Made by a program: the position numbers and the translations under genes. The notes below the pieces were generated by a model that ran no database searches, had not been told where the DNA came from, and was given only the letters and a program-made list of their open reading frames with translations. Below, in pieces: positions 1 to 12,333 of a stretch of 64,000 nt of DNA; the stretch's first letter is position 1; each line of letters starts with the position of its first letter. This DNA comes from Chlorokybus atmophyticus (taxonomy: Eukaryota; Streptophyta; Chlorokybophyceae; Chlorokybales; Chlorokybaceae), in assembly GCA_009103225.1 (NCBI GenBank), contig RHPI01002910.1, positions 201,403-265,402 of the forward strand. The letters are read 5' to 3'.

Positions 1-1239
1 GGGTGGGCGGGGGTGGGTGGGGGTGGGGATGCGTGTGTGGGCGGGCGTGCGTGCGTGTGAATCAGTGTGTATGCGTGCACAACATGTACACGCACGCACT
101 AGGCCTGTTTTCGAGCGCGGGCGTGAGCACAACTCTATGATCGTCTGTGCGTGCTTTGTCGATGAGCTTTGATTTTGAAGTCTACCTTATTCGCGGCGAG
201 TTGTGCCCCAATCCAGCGGGACACAGCTACCCACACTCTCTGGCACGTCTGCGGGCTCTCGCGCCTCCTCCTCGCGCACTCCTCAAACACCTCCCTCATG
301 GAAGATGAGCCGTGTGCCCCGTCGCAAACACACCAGCAGCTGTTGTTGACTTGCAACAAGTTCCTATATCCTATACTCCAACAACCTATCTATCTCACCA
401 CTGTGGTTATATCAATCTGTCCAATCTATGCCATGACCATTGCCAGTACATTAAGGCAGTGCTACTACCTGGCAGTGTTACACTGGATTCAGCAGCTCCT
501 TGCGTGTGTGTGAAGTGCCACACAGCCTGCCGGCCCCCTAGACTCGTTCTTAACACGCTCGAGGCTAAGTGCCAAGTGCACGCACGCCCACAGCGCTAAA
601 TACACCCTCACCGTCTCCTGCATCACCACTACTGCACAAAGTACAATACAATAACAGCTAGCGACTACAGGTCTTGTCTCATGTACACAGTGGCATCCTC
701 TCTCTGCGTGTGTGTGTGTGTGTGCGCGTGTGAAATCACTGCACGCCGCTTGGATCTTCTCAGGTGGCTTTGTGCTGCCGCAAATGGCGCACACAACAAA
801 AAGAGACAGACACGCCCACACCATTTTCGTGTCACGTGACGCTCGGATCGGGATCCTCGCAGCACCCTACGTGATCTGGATTGGGTGGGCACGTTGGCAA
901 TTGGCGGGAAAACGCGCGAGAGGGTCAGGCGTCGCGGTTAACAATGGGCTGCAACTAACCGCGGTGACTGGAACGTTCCGAAGGCAGCAGCAGCGGCAGT
1001 TAACCAAAACAGGCAGCGGTGGCAGGGACAGCTGGCGACGGCGGCGGCGGCGGCGTGGCTGGCGTGGTTGCAGTCGACCGGCGTGAGGACAGGAGTGCAT
1101 TGTGGGTACTGCGAGGGTGCGCTGCTGGTTGGGGTCTTGCTCGGGGCAGGTCCAGCGGCAAATGCTGGTGCGGTGGTCTCACTGGCTGTGACTGGGCTGA
1201 ATTAGGGTTTGTTCTGCTGGTACGCTCAAGCAGCCAGCC
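1..1239. other. Non-coding upstream region, G-rich and TG-rich
   Basis: No convincing gene. The first 60 bases are G-tracts (ggggtggg type) that could form a G-quadruplex, followed by TG/CA-rich DNA with a short (GT)n tract near 711-724. The last few hundred bases should contain the promoter and 5' UTR of the co-chaperone gene starting at 1240, but no TATA-like element stands out. GC rises towards 1000-1200 with GGC/GCG triplets. Confidence 0.6.
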
Positions 1240-4200
1240 ATGGGCTCAGCGACGGCGGCTCCTCCTGCGGCGGAGCACGCCGTCGCTGCTGCTGACGATG
1301 CTGACGCGCAAGCGGCAGTTGAGCTCAAGAAGAAGGGCGATGCCGCGTTCAGGGCTCAGAACTATGAGGCCGCGTACGAGCACTATGCCAAGGCGCTCGC
1401 TCACAACCCGAGCAGGTGTGCATGCTTCTGAACAGCACTCCCGCAGTTCAGAGCACCTAGCTTAACACTTTCATTGCTCTTGCCAGCACGAAGGCATCAG
1501 AAGTTGCGTCACATTGGCACATGAAACGTACTGTGTGTCTCTGTATGACACTTGACACATCAGCCAGTCCCCTCCCTCATTCAACAGCTTGTGCTGAACT
1601 TCGAGCTAAATGCACTTCCAGCTGAGCTCAGCTAAACACGCTATGCTGCTAATTTGAACAACACTGTAATGTGTGCATGTTGTTTAGATCTCTCTCACCA
1701 ACAGCATTGAGTGGACGCTACATGGGTGTTTTGGCGTTCTTGACTTGTTCAGTCTGCAATTTCCACCATTTTGACCCGTTCTATGGCTCTTCGCTCTTGC
1801 CCATCGCAGCACTGTGCTGTTGGGTAATCGCGCGTTCGCAGCACAGAAGTTGGGGCGCCGCCGCCAGGCGCTGCTCGACAGCAAGCGCTGCGTAGAGCTC
1901 GAGCCGGAATGGGCGAAGGGATGGTACCGCTTGGGCTCTGCGCTGCTCGCTTGCGACTGGGCTGCTGAGGTATGCCATGCACCAACCAATGAAACGGACA
2001 CAGAAATTTGTGGTAACCAAGATACTATAACCCAAGGAGCTACTGGCTCAGCGCATGTGGTTCGTCCAGCATCTGCAATTGTGTTGGTAGTTCGTAGCTT
2101 GTTCGTCGCTTATGCTTAACTGACTTAGTCACGGTCCAATTATGTATGACACTCAATCATTGTCACAGGCTGTTGAAGCATTCAAGCATGGTCTCGAGAT
2201 TGCACCTAATAACAGAGAGTTGAAGACAGGCCATGAGCAGGTAAGACTTGGCATGAGTTCAAAGTACTATGGCAGCTGGTACAACCGCATACGAGCTTAG
2301 CTGCTTGCGCATCTCATGGTTGTGCATACTGCTAGAAGTTGGCCGGCAGCTGTGTTCAACTAGCATGCTGTCGCGTAGCGCTTGCTGTTCACATTGTTGG
2401 GCAATGCATGCATGGTTCTGGCATGGAGCTAAGTCGCGGTTGTGGAATTGCAGGCGCTCGAGTCTCTTCAGCAGCGGCAACAGCAACTAGCTTCCATCAA
2501 AGAGTCGCATAGCGTTGCAAATGGCAGTCTGGAAAATGGCATAGCTATGCTCAGCAATGGCAGCAGCGCTAGCAGCCTGGTCGATGCGAATGGCAGTGAG
2601 AGTGCTGTTGCGGATAGTCAGGTAAGAGAAAGGCGAATTGCATGCCAGTAAGGGAATGGTTGTCGGTCATGACGCTGGACCAGTGTTGTCTAAATGTGTT
2701 TCATGTGGATTGAGTTTGCACCATGCATGCAACTCTGCTGGGGCGACCATGGCATATCATGTACCAGGCTTGTTGATACTATTCACATGGTCCCTTTGCA
2801 TGGCGTTGCTCATAAGGCGTTGTGTCATGTTGCATTTGACAGCGTGCTTGAGTTCAGCCACATGATGGTCAATGGTATAACAGTTTTCCCGACTGGCGTA
2901 AGTCAGTCATGGGAGTCAATTAATCCACTGATGGCTGCGTCTGCCCTAGCTGACCAAAGCACACATGCGTGTAGCTATGATGGGTTGTAGCTATTGTTGT
3001 TGCTATTCAATGCTACTTGAATGGCTGCAGTGGACAGCGTGTTTATGACTCACCACCCATGTGCGCTGTACGTGCAGGAAGAGCAGGCAATGGCCGTGGG
3101 GTCAGAGCGCGGCTCCGATGACGGCAACAGCTTGCTTGAAGCTGACGATCAGGAAGCACCGGCCGAGCTTTCACAAGAATTGCGCTCGCAGATATGGGAT
3201 ACGCTGAACGGCACGTTTGTTTCGGAAGCTCCAACCAAACATGGTGGACCGGACGTTCCCATGCAGTCGGCGCCCAAAGCTGCACCCGAGGAGTCATCAG
3301 TCAGGCCATCAGCCGTACAGGCAGAGCCGGACACGAGCATGCCAACAGCATCATTCCAAGGTAAGAAATCGTCAAAGCAGGTACCAGTGGTTATTCAGCT
3401 TGCTAGATGCTTATTGATAGTGGCTGGGGTTATCTTAAAGATTCGCAAGAGGAGGTTATGCAAGCACAAAGGGTTGCCGAAGCCGAGGCTTTCAAGACGC
3501 AGGGCAATGAACATTACAAGAACGGACGCTACCACGAAGCCATGGAAGCATACGGGGAAGCCATCACTCTCATGCCCAACGAAGCAGCTTATCACGGCAA
3601 TCGGGCAGCCGCGGCGCTCATGCTGCGCAGATTCTCAGAAGCCGCTGCAGGTTGCATACAGGCCACAACACTGGACCCGACATACACGCGCGGTTATGCA
3701 CGAGCGGGCAAAGCCTACCTCGCGATGGGGCTTGTGGATCAGGCGCGGTCGCAATACAGGGAGGCCCTGCGCAGGGACCCCGGCAACCGCACGCTCGCGG
3801 TTGAGGCCCAACAAGCCGAAGCCGTGGCCACCATGTTGCAAACGGGTGAGGCTGCGCTTGATAGCAATCCGGACAGGGCTTTGAGTTTGGCGGAAAACGC
3901 GTTGACGCACGCTCCTGCTTCGGAACGGCTGCTCATGATAAAGTGTAAGGCGCTTTTACGGAAAGAGCGCTATCCCGATGCCGTAGCTGCGTCAAGAGAC
4001 TTGACATGGCACGGCGATGCAAATGCTAGCGAGGTGAGGCTTTTATACTGATGTTGTTGCTATGCATCACGCATGCCACTCAGTAGTCATCAATTTGACC
4101 CAAGCTTGTTTATGACATGGCATGCAGGTGTTGGTTATTCGGGGGGAGGCTTTGTATAGGTCCGGGAACATGCCGCTTGCGCAGAGGATATTCGAGGAGG

Positions 4201-5448
4201 CGCTGCGAAGAGACCCGGACAGCACGGCGTGCCGGATTGGGCTCAAGCGCGTCCGCCAGTTGAATCAGCTCAAAGAAAGCGGCAATGCGGCATTCAAGAA
4301 TGCCAGGTGGCAGGTGAGTCTTGAACGCCGTGCCGCATAGTGCCATCGTGTTGCTCTATGAGAGTGAGATGGGAACTCTGTATTGCGTGAGTAAAGGACA
4401 GTATATAAGACAGTGTTGATGCGAGTGCTTTTGTCAGCCATGTGCGGGCTCGTGATTATCGTATTACAGCATAGTAAATGTTGTGGCTGACTGTGCTCGT
4501 GTTGGTCACCTTTTGCTTACTCATGTTTGCATGCATGAACAGGAAGCGTTCGATTGCTACACGTCAGCACTGGCAGTGGATCCCTCGTTAAAGAGCGATT
4601 TCATGGCGACAGTTGCCTGCAACAGAGCCGCAGCGGCGTCCAAGCTTGGCAACCACAAACAGGCCGTAGAAGATTGTGACATGGCCATCGCCTGCAACCC
4701 CGACTTTGTCAAGGCGTTCTTGCGCCGTGCCGCTGCAAAAACGGCCCTTGACCAGTTTGATGATGCGGTATGTGGACTCGCATGTGTTGTGGGGTGTTTA
4801 CGTGTGGAATGTTGCCTACCTCAGCTTTACCCATGCATCACATGCACACATGTCAAGACACTCAACAGACTTGGCGTTTTCTGTTGAGTAGAGCTTTGTC
4901 TAGTTTTTGCTGCGCGTCATTGTGTACTGTGTCTACAGGTAAGGGATTATGACAAGGTCAAGCAGCTGGACCCCAGCACGCCGAACATCTCTCAGATGCT
5001 GAAGGACGCCCAGTTAGCTTTGAAGAAATCCAAGCGCGTGGACTACTACAAGATCCTGGAGATCGACAAGACTGCCACGGACGCTGACATCAAGAAGGCG
5101 TACCGGAAGCAGGCCCTCCGTTGGCATCCCGACAAGCAGAGCGCCAACAACAAAGAGACCAACGACACGGACGACCAGGAGAAGGCCGACAAGATGTTCA
5201 AGCTCATCGGCGAGGCCAACGCCGTGCTGTCCGACCCCGCCAAGAGGAGGAAGTTTGACGCGGGCTACTCGCTGGAAGAGATCGAAAACGGCGGAGGGAT
5301 GGACGACATGTTTGGCGGGTTTGGAGGAGGCGTGTCGATGGCGGATCTATTTGGTCATGGGCATGGACATGGACATGGCAACTTTGCGGGGTTCCGACAA
5401 GGGCCGAGCCCCTTTTCAAATGGGCGGTATTCGTCGCGCCACTATTAG
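1240..5448 (+). CDS. TPR- and J-domain co-chaperone (DNAJC7/TPR2-like)
   Basis: Predicted Hsp70/Hsp90 co-chaperone: tandem TPR repeats would bind chaperone C-termini and the J domain would stimulate Hsp70 ATPase. Nine exons in phase: 1240-1415, 1810-1969, 2169-2240, 2454-2621, 3078-3360, 3441-4033, 4128-4313, 4543-4767, 4939-5448, giving about 790 residues. TPR motifs (KKKGDAAFRAQNYEAAYEHY, KTQGNEHYKNGRYHEAMEAY, LKESGNAAFKNARW) lie in exons 1, 6 and 7. A complete J domain with the HPD signature (WHPDKQ) is in exon 9, followed by a Gly/Met tail with an HGHGHGHG run. A low-complexity acidic/Ser stretch in exons 4-5 separates the first TPR block from the second. Start chosen as the first ATG before the first TPR. 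The 80-nt fifth intron boundary (3361-3440) is the least certain. It resembles animal and plant DNAJC7 in architecture but is longer than human DNAJC7. Confidence 0.92.
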
Positions 5449-7274
5449 CACGCATTGGGCAACTGTTTGGTGAAGTACTAGTTTGTATGTCCACGCTGCT
5501 ATGTGTGTGAGCAGCCACTACCGCTGGCTGGGTGCTTTGCATGTCCAAGGCGTCTGTTGTGTTTATTGGTGTGATGAAGTTTTGTCTGTTAAGGTGCAGC
5601 CTGGCACACCTGCAGTGGGGTGTCTCTGAGCAGGGTGTATGATGCCCAAGCGGGCGATTGCTGCAGTTTGCGCGCGATGTAAGACATTCCAGGTTGCTGT
5701 ACTGCTGGATAGTGGTTGCACCAGCAAGTACAGGGGTGTACCATCCACAGAATTCACATCAAGTGAAAAACGAGTTGTGTGCTGAGGGGTGATTGATGTA
5801 CTTATTCTGCAGGCAGTAGTACAGGCGAGCAGCACATATCAGTACACACAAGCACACGCCTCCTCTTAGTGGAGTACATACATGCGTTGCATTTTGTTTT
5901 CGATGATGCCAAAGCTGCATACGTGGCTGCGCAGACTAGAACACACTACTACTTACAAGTGTAGGTGTGTTTGTTCACCGCTGCGCAGATTGATGGATAC
6001 TGGCATGCCAAGCTGCTCTTCGATGTAGCCAGTGACATCTAGAGAAGCTACAGTAAGAGGCAACCGTCGTGATTGTCGTGTCACAGAGGATGGCCGCACC
6101 AAACTCTGGCCCTCCGTAATGCAATACGGCAACAGTATGACTGAAACTGACTACACTCCTCACGCATAGCACGCATGCTCGGGCATGGCTCCTTCTAGGC
6201 ATGGACAGCGCAGACCGGTGGGGCACACATGCAATGGGGTTTCCTTGTTCCTTGCATAGCACGAGTACAGCCCTGGTGCGGTCAGCATGTCAAACGTGTC
6301 ATCACGTAACAGGTACATGGCAGCAAAGGCTAAGAAACAAGACGCGTGCGCTCTGCAGCAGGCCTGCTTATTGGATTGCATGACTGTATGTTTGCCAGTC
6401 GGCGCATCTAAGGAATACACAGACTGGCAATGCAGTCATGCAATTATGTTCACTGCATAATGTAGTGTCACTGCTGTGATCATACCAAGCATGCAAAACG
6501 CTGGCCATCTCTCCACCCCTTGACATTGCATGCCATATCGTGTGGGCATCCCAATCTTGATACAAACCAACTACTACTCTTTCAGGTCATCTTCTGCTTG
6601 AAACCAGCTGTGCTATGCAACAGCCTGATCCAAGTACAGCTGTACTCACCATGTGTGTGCTCACCAGGTTTATACATGGCTTACTGTGTGCATTAACAGT
6701 AAAAAGTAAAAGCCAGTCGCCAGGCTGGCTCTCATCTCTTGCTCCTCCTCCTCCTCCTCCTCCTCATCATCATCATCAATCGCCGCCACCACTGTCTCAC
6801 CGCCGTTTGGCCCACTCTCACTGCTGGAGGCAGCGGCCGCGGCAGCGGCAGCGGCGGCGGCGGCGGCGCAGGAGTGCTACGGTAGGAGGCCAGGAGGAGC
6901 AGGAGGAGGAGGAGGAGGAGGAGGAGCCGCCGCCGAAGTTCAGCGTGCTGGGCTGGACGAGAAGAGGAAAGCTTCTGCCGCACACGTTCACACAGCCAGT
7001 AACGTTGGCGAGACAGACAATTCGGGAGGAAGGTGAGGTTTTGTGTCTCTGACTGATCTTCATGCAGACGATACACGATGAAGTTGGTTTGAACTTGTCG
7101 TACAAGCATCCGCACTCAGAGACACAAACCTCACGCATGCAAGCACGCAAGTGCATGCACGCATGCACTCGCAGGTGTATGCGTATGTCCGCAGTGCACA
7201 CACACACACACAGATGATTGTCCCTCACCATGTGCGTCCGCGCATGCGCGTGTGCGTGTCCCGCAGTCCCCACC
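5449..7274. other. Intergenic region with trinucleotide repeats
   Basis: No gene is supported. 6736-6775 is a (TCC)n/(TCA)n tract, 6840-6870 is GGC-rich and 6890-6935 is a (GGA)n tract. Conceptual translations here are only proline, arginine, glutamate or leucine runs. 7140-7270 is CA/TG-rich DNA immediately upstream of the HslV start and may include its promoter. Confidence 0.6.
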
Positions 7275-9422
7275 ATGCATGCCTCCACTCTGCTGCGGTC
7301 GAGCGCGCGAGCAGCAGCAGCTCTTCATCGACACACATCCACGCACTTGCTTGACAGCGCGCTGCCGAAGCGAAGCGCAGCGCAGCAGTGTGGTGGTGAG
7401 AGCACACTCACCATGTTATGAGCTTGTTGAGCTTTTCGTATGGTGTGGTGTGGTATGATATGGAGGGGGGTTTGTTGCAGCTGCGCACGTCGACACGCTG
7501 TCTGGGCGTGTCAAAGATGTGGACACGCCGTCTCTGGCGCGGTGGAGTGACGGCAGGTAGGTATTGGCATAGTATAGTATTGCAGCACGCAATCGTACTG
7601 GACGTACGTCTACGTAGTGTCGGTGTCGGTGTATGTGGGTTTATGTGTTGGCGTTGCGTCTTCGCTTGCTATGCAGAATGCACCGGCATTCGGCAGCAGC
7701 GGCTGCGGCGCAAAGGCACGCGACGACCGTGTTATGCGTGCGCAAGGGAGATAAGGTCGTCATCATGGCGGATGGACAGGTATGTATATATAGTCTCACA
7801 TTCATGTGAGACCCGTATCATTCAGAGGCAACTTTTTGTGACTGCCGGATTTACTGCTATTCATCGGACCTTGGACGTTGCATACATAAGCACGTGCATG
7901 TGTACGTGCGCGCACATTATGACTTGCACACATATGCTTGGGGAGGGGCGGGGACAGTGCATGCTCACATTGGGCTCACACTGGTGTGACAGCAATGTGT
8001 AACGTGTACATAGGTCACGCAAGGCACGGAGATAGTCAAGCCAAACGTGCGCAAGGTGCGACGGATTGCCGAAAACGTCATCAGCGGCTTCGCAGGTGAG
8101 GCGTAACAGGATATATTTAAAAACACCTCTCTGATGCCAAAGTGTGCATACTGATGTTTTGTTTGTGATACACCACTGCTGGAAAGGTTCCACTGCGGAC
8201 GCGTTCACGCTGTTTGAGCGTCTGGAGGCGAAACTGGAAGAACACCCGGGTGAGGCTTGTGTAGGTTGCAACTGTGTCGCGTTGTGTTCGTTGTGCGCCT
8301 TTGCGTGGTGTACAGCGCTTAGCTTTGGTCTCTAGTACTTGATTCGAGTTCTCATATGAACAGACGCACGTGCGCGCGCGCGTGCCCACACACACGCGCA
8401 CACACACACACACACACACAGCAAAGTGATGACCGCTGTTTTTTTGTGTGCAGGGCAGGTATGGAGTCTGGCGGCATTGTTGGTTCATGTTGCACACTCG
8501 CGTGTGTGGTGATAAGGGTTTGGGACTTTGTGTCGCATGCGCACTTGTGCACGCGCGCACAAGGACTGGGGTGAAGACAGTCCGGCCGGTTGATGTCACA
8601 CGGGTTGAGTCGGTTGGTTGGTTTGTTGGCAGCTGATGCGCGCCGCCGTTGATCTCGCCAAGTCGTGGCGCACAGACAAGTTCCTCAGAAGACTGGAGGC
8701 AAGCTGTTGTAGTTGTATGCGTGTGTGCGCGTGTGCGTGTGTGCGATGTGGTATCGGTGCCTGGTCGTTCAATGCAAACGAGTTGCGCAGGCGGTCATCA
8801 TCGTTGCGGACCCGGAGCAATCGTTGACGATTACCGGCAACGGCGACGTGTTGGAACCGCACGACGGCGTCATAGGTGCGGCTTTCTCTGCGTGTGTTGG
8901 TTGGTTGTATGTGGGTTAGCCCCCCTTCAGTCACTCTTGCTAACACTAATGGTCTCATCAGGTATTGGCTCTGGCGGGTCGTACGCGCTGGCCGCAGCGC
9001 GGGCCCTCATGGACCTGCCCGACATGGACGCAGAGGCCATCGGTGAGTACATTGTGCTTGCAGTGTCGCTATTGCTGTACGTATGCTTAGTCGATGCCAG
9101 TTGCCCGTTGATGCTGGCTGTCGATGTGTTCACGTACGTGTACGTGTGCGAGTATGTGTACATGTGCGTGTATGTGCCTGCGCGCCTGCGCGCGTGCTAA
9201 TGCTGTATGTGTGCTTGTCCTGCAACAGCCAAGAAGGCCATGACCATCGCAGCCGACATCTGCATCTACACCAACCACAACTTCGTGACGCAGACTCTGT
9301 CCACCAACACCTCCGCAGACTCACCCAAATCTGCCGAGCCCGAAGCAGTCGCAAGCTCTTCAAAGGATATCACCTCAGAGGACCTCAGCACCAGTATCAA
9401 TAGCGATGCCAAAAGCACTTGA
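7275..9422 (+). CDS. hslV: HslV-type ATP-dependent protease peptidase subunit, organelle-targeted
   Basis: Bacterial-type proteasome-related threonine peptidase, which in bacteria pairs with the unfoldase HslU (not in this window). Exons: 7275-7395, about 7697-7779, 8014-8095, 8187-8249, microexon 8454-8458, 8633-8698, 8791-8875, 8962-9042, 9229-9422; the sum is 780 nt, 259 residues. About the first 55 residues are Arg/Ser/Ala-rich and resemble a mitochondrial (or plastid) presequence. Processing before the TT of [20 protein letters not shown] would expose the catalytic threonine. Family motifs follow: [69 protein letters not shown] Ser/Asp-rich tail of about 40 residues extends beyond the usual bacterial end. 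The intron after 8698 begins with GC. The exon 2 acceptor could be 7696 or 7699. HslV is known from several protist and algal lineages and is generally mitochondrial; location here is inferred. Confidence 0.93.
8386..8420. repeat. (CA)n microsatellite in an HslV intron
   Basis: Alternating CA (cacacacgcgcacacaca...) of about 35 bases, in the intron upstream of the 5-nt microexon. Similar short CA/TG tracts recur in many introns and spacers of the window, for example around 7200, 15780-15850, 20820-20900 and 58590-58690. Confidence 0.85.
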
Positions 9423-12333
9423 GCAGTGCATTGGTATGAAGTCGGTCTGATTGTGGCACTCGCCGGTCTCCCACTTTCTTTGCTCATTTGCTGAGTGCGG
9501 TCATCATGGAACACTTGCATACCCGAGCGGGGCGTGCTATGTCTGAGTGTGGTTTCACATGTGAGGAGGATGGCACGCGCACACTTCATGCTATGCATAC
9601 TTGAGAACAACAATGTAGCAAGCGCGCAGATTGTGTGATGTGATTTGAATGAATCAGGTTGTGTCGCCAATATCAACTTCACTTACACCAGGCTGTCTGA
9701 GCAGGCGTTGTTGGTGCTAGCTCTTGTAACATGTCGTGCGAACGCTGTACTTGTCGTGCGGGGATACAAGCCGGCCCAAGTCGGTTGTACAACCCACTTG
9801 CTGCTCGCAGTTATACATGTATATATGCTTCCTTCCTACTTAAGAGCTTGCTTTTGCAACTCTTGTTTGTTATTTACCTTTGTCTGCGGCCAATCGCACA
9901 CGCATGTGCACGCCGACGCTCACATAAGCAGCAGTAAAACTCGCATAGTTGCTATATTGTAGATATCATGATTGTATGCACTTGTAGTGGAAACCCGTTT
10001 ATACAATGTATGATTTATTGTGTAACAATATGATCGTGCAAGACATATAGCTGCTTTATGTGCTCATGATTAATGTGGTTGCCCGCAATGCGTAAGTAGC
10101 AATCAACTGTGCACAAGGGCTAACCACCCGTTACCATATGCGCAAGTAGTAAGTAGCAGTCCATCATGCACGAGGTCCTTGCAAGTGTAATGTATTGCAT
10201 AATGTATGTCAAGATATGCACATTGATCAGATTACAATATAGTTCAACTTGCGATGCGCATTATACCACATCGCTCCCCTTTGAAGAAAGCGGATAAATT
10301 GCTGGTCGATCATAGGGCGTACCAACTTGCACGGTAGTGGTTGCAGAATCCCACATTTCAGAGTCACATGTGGGATGAAGGGCTTGAACTCAATGTGCAC
10401 GTAGTACAATAATGTACAGCCAATCGCATAAAGTTACGGTAACTGCTTTGGTGCAGTAATTCTATGTTGGTTTTATGCTGACGGAGCATAAATGATTGGC
10501 TATATAAGTACATTACATATATGATATAATGTATATTACAAATACTTATAGAAATTGCTATGATCGTTTCTACACTCATATCAATATAGATAATTACGTG
10601 GTCGTAGCATATGTGACGATACAACATTCCCAAATGCTGCACATGTAGCTTCACAAGCTTGGCTTATGCATATCTACAAGTAATACATATTCAATATGTT
10701 TGAAATATATCTCATGTATTACGTGGATCTAAGACTGTCTGATATGCGTGTCTATATTGAGCTCTAGTTCCCAATCTCTTACGCATCCAATTTGTGGGTA
10801 TTGCTTCAAGGTGTATTGTGTGTCGCATAACAATGAGAAATTGCAAGAACATACAAGATGACTTACACAAGCAGATGACGTTTTTTGCTCCATGCATTTA
10901 ACAGCCTGTGCACGATTGTTGTTGGATGTAAGGCGCGTCTCGATGGTAGGGCGATCAACGTGCTTGCAAGTGGGAGTTCAAGCAATAATGTTATACACCG
11001 CCAATCACTCTCGCAATCAATGACAACATGCCGAGTTGCTCATGTGCCACTAAGTATGCAACACAATATACCTCAGCTCACTGCGACCGTGTCGTGCACA
11101 ATATAAACATTGACCTACATCATATGGCGCTCCGATATGCACTTCATGAGTTGTAGACCGCAGGTGTCAAGCACTCATCTCCTCTCTGCACGCACAACAA
11201 CGGACTCCTAGTAGAAGTGGGTGTGTTAACTTAGGTAGATAACGCATAGCCGTGCAATACTTGGACTAAGACATATGCCACATTGGCCGGGATGGGTAAG
11301 AGTGCTTTCATCAAAAGTATCGTACAGTATCGTAACATTATCTGTTACCTCATCTTCAGTTACACAGATACGATACCAAACGCAGCATATGTTAAAACAT
11401 TACGTTTGTTGAAGAATGTCATGGATAGCATACCTCACCGCAAAAAAACCGCCGGCGGAGGCTGTGCAATACTAGTACCGTCACGCAGGCTAGCAACATC
11501 AGCCCGCATGTGCTCAAGCTTGCTCCCATTGGTAGTTTCTTCTTTGCGTTCAACTGCACTACTTTCTGCAGTAAGAGACCGTGAGGCTGCGTCAACAGCC
11601 CCAACGACGACACAATGTGAGTGGCCGGAGTGTTACCGCATCTCATTGTCGTGCCCATCTTGCACAGTGCATCCAAAGGCTCTGGACCCCTCTTCACCAC
11701 AGGCACAGGCACACGCAGTGCACATGGAGTGCCTGTCAGGCACGTGCACATGCATACGCACACGCACAGGCACAGGCACTGCCATGAAAATTCAGTACAG
11801 GCACATTCAGACTGATTCTGGACCTCGACTGTGCTACAGGTGTGTCCGGCATGGGCCCGACCGCCCTCATGGTTTGGTCATCGCTGATGCACCGTCATCT
11901 CAGTTTAGACAAGGACTTGAAGAGAAACTAGACACTTGCCTGGGGATGAAACACTCCTTCTATAGGCGAGTATCACAGCGTGCATCACTAGCAAGTTGGG
12001 TTGTACTCACCAGCAAGCTAAACGCTACCCATACCAACTCAAGCTAGCGTGAGGTGTCCATCACCTCATTAAACTTGTATCGCGCAGCATATGGGCATGC
12101 ACCTGCATTGCGGATAATAGGACAAAATTTGCGTTATCCACGCAACCTTCGCATTGAACATACGATATGCATTGAGCCATGCACTAAACAACACACCATT
12201 CATGGGTCAAAACTCTTCCTTATCCAGCAACGATTACACTACACTTGCTCATCCAATGACTAAAGCGCTCCCGGTATCACAAGCAATTGCAAGCAACAAT
12301 GTGTCAACCAGACAATGTGTCCACAATGTCATC
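9423..12333. other. Intergenic, AT-richer repeat-like DNA
   Basis: No gene is supported. 9950-11300 is clearly more AT-rich than the genes around it, as if it holds old mobile DNA. A foldback lies at 10411-10516. A 254-codon open frame at 11283-12047 is probably fortuitous: much of it is a CA-rich tandem stretch (about 11695-11790), and no family is recognisable. The last 300 bases are the downstream flank of the lytic transglycosylase gene. Confidence 0.5.
10411..10516. repeat. Foldback (MITE-like) inverted repeat
   Basis: The left arm reads aatgtac-agccaatc-gcataaa and the right arm gcataaa-t-gattggct-(atataa)-gtacatt, so three short blocks pair in the correct inverted order around a loop of about 50 bases. 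AT-rich surroundings and lack of coding capacity suit a small non-autonomous element, but no target-site duplication was confirmed. Confidence 0.4.

Noticed and set aside
1-60. Telomere-like G-rich repeat at the window start
   Set aside because: The tract is irregular gggtggg/ggcggg and does not match plant (TTTAGGG) or algal (TTTTAGGG) telomere units.
6615-7115. Pro/Arg/Glu-rich coding exon upstream of HslV
   Set aside because: Created by trinucleotide repeats in all frames; no splice-compatible extension or conserved segment.
11283-12047. 254-codon open frame as a gene
   Set aside because: Includes a CA-rich simple-repeat stretch, shows no recognisable domain, and the opposite strand is equally open; no splice or family support.
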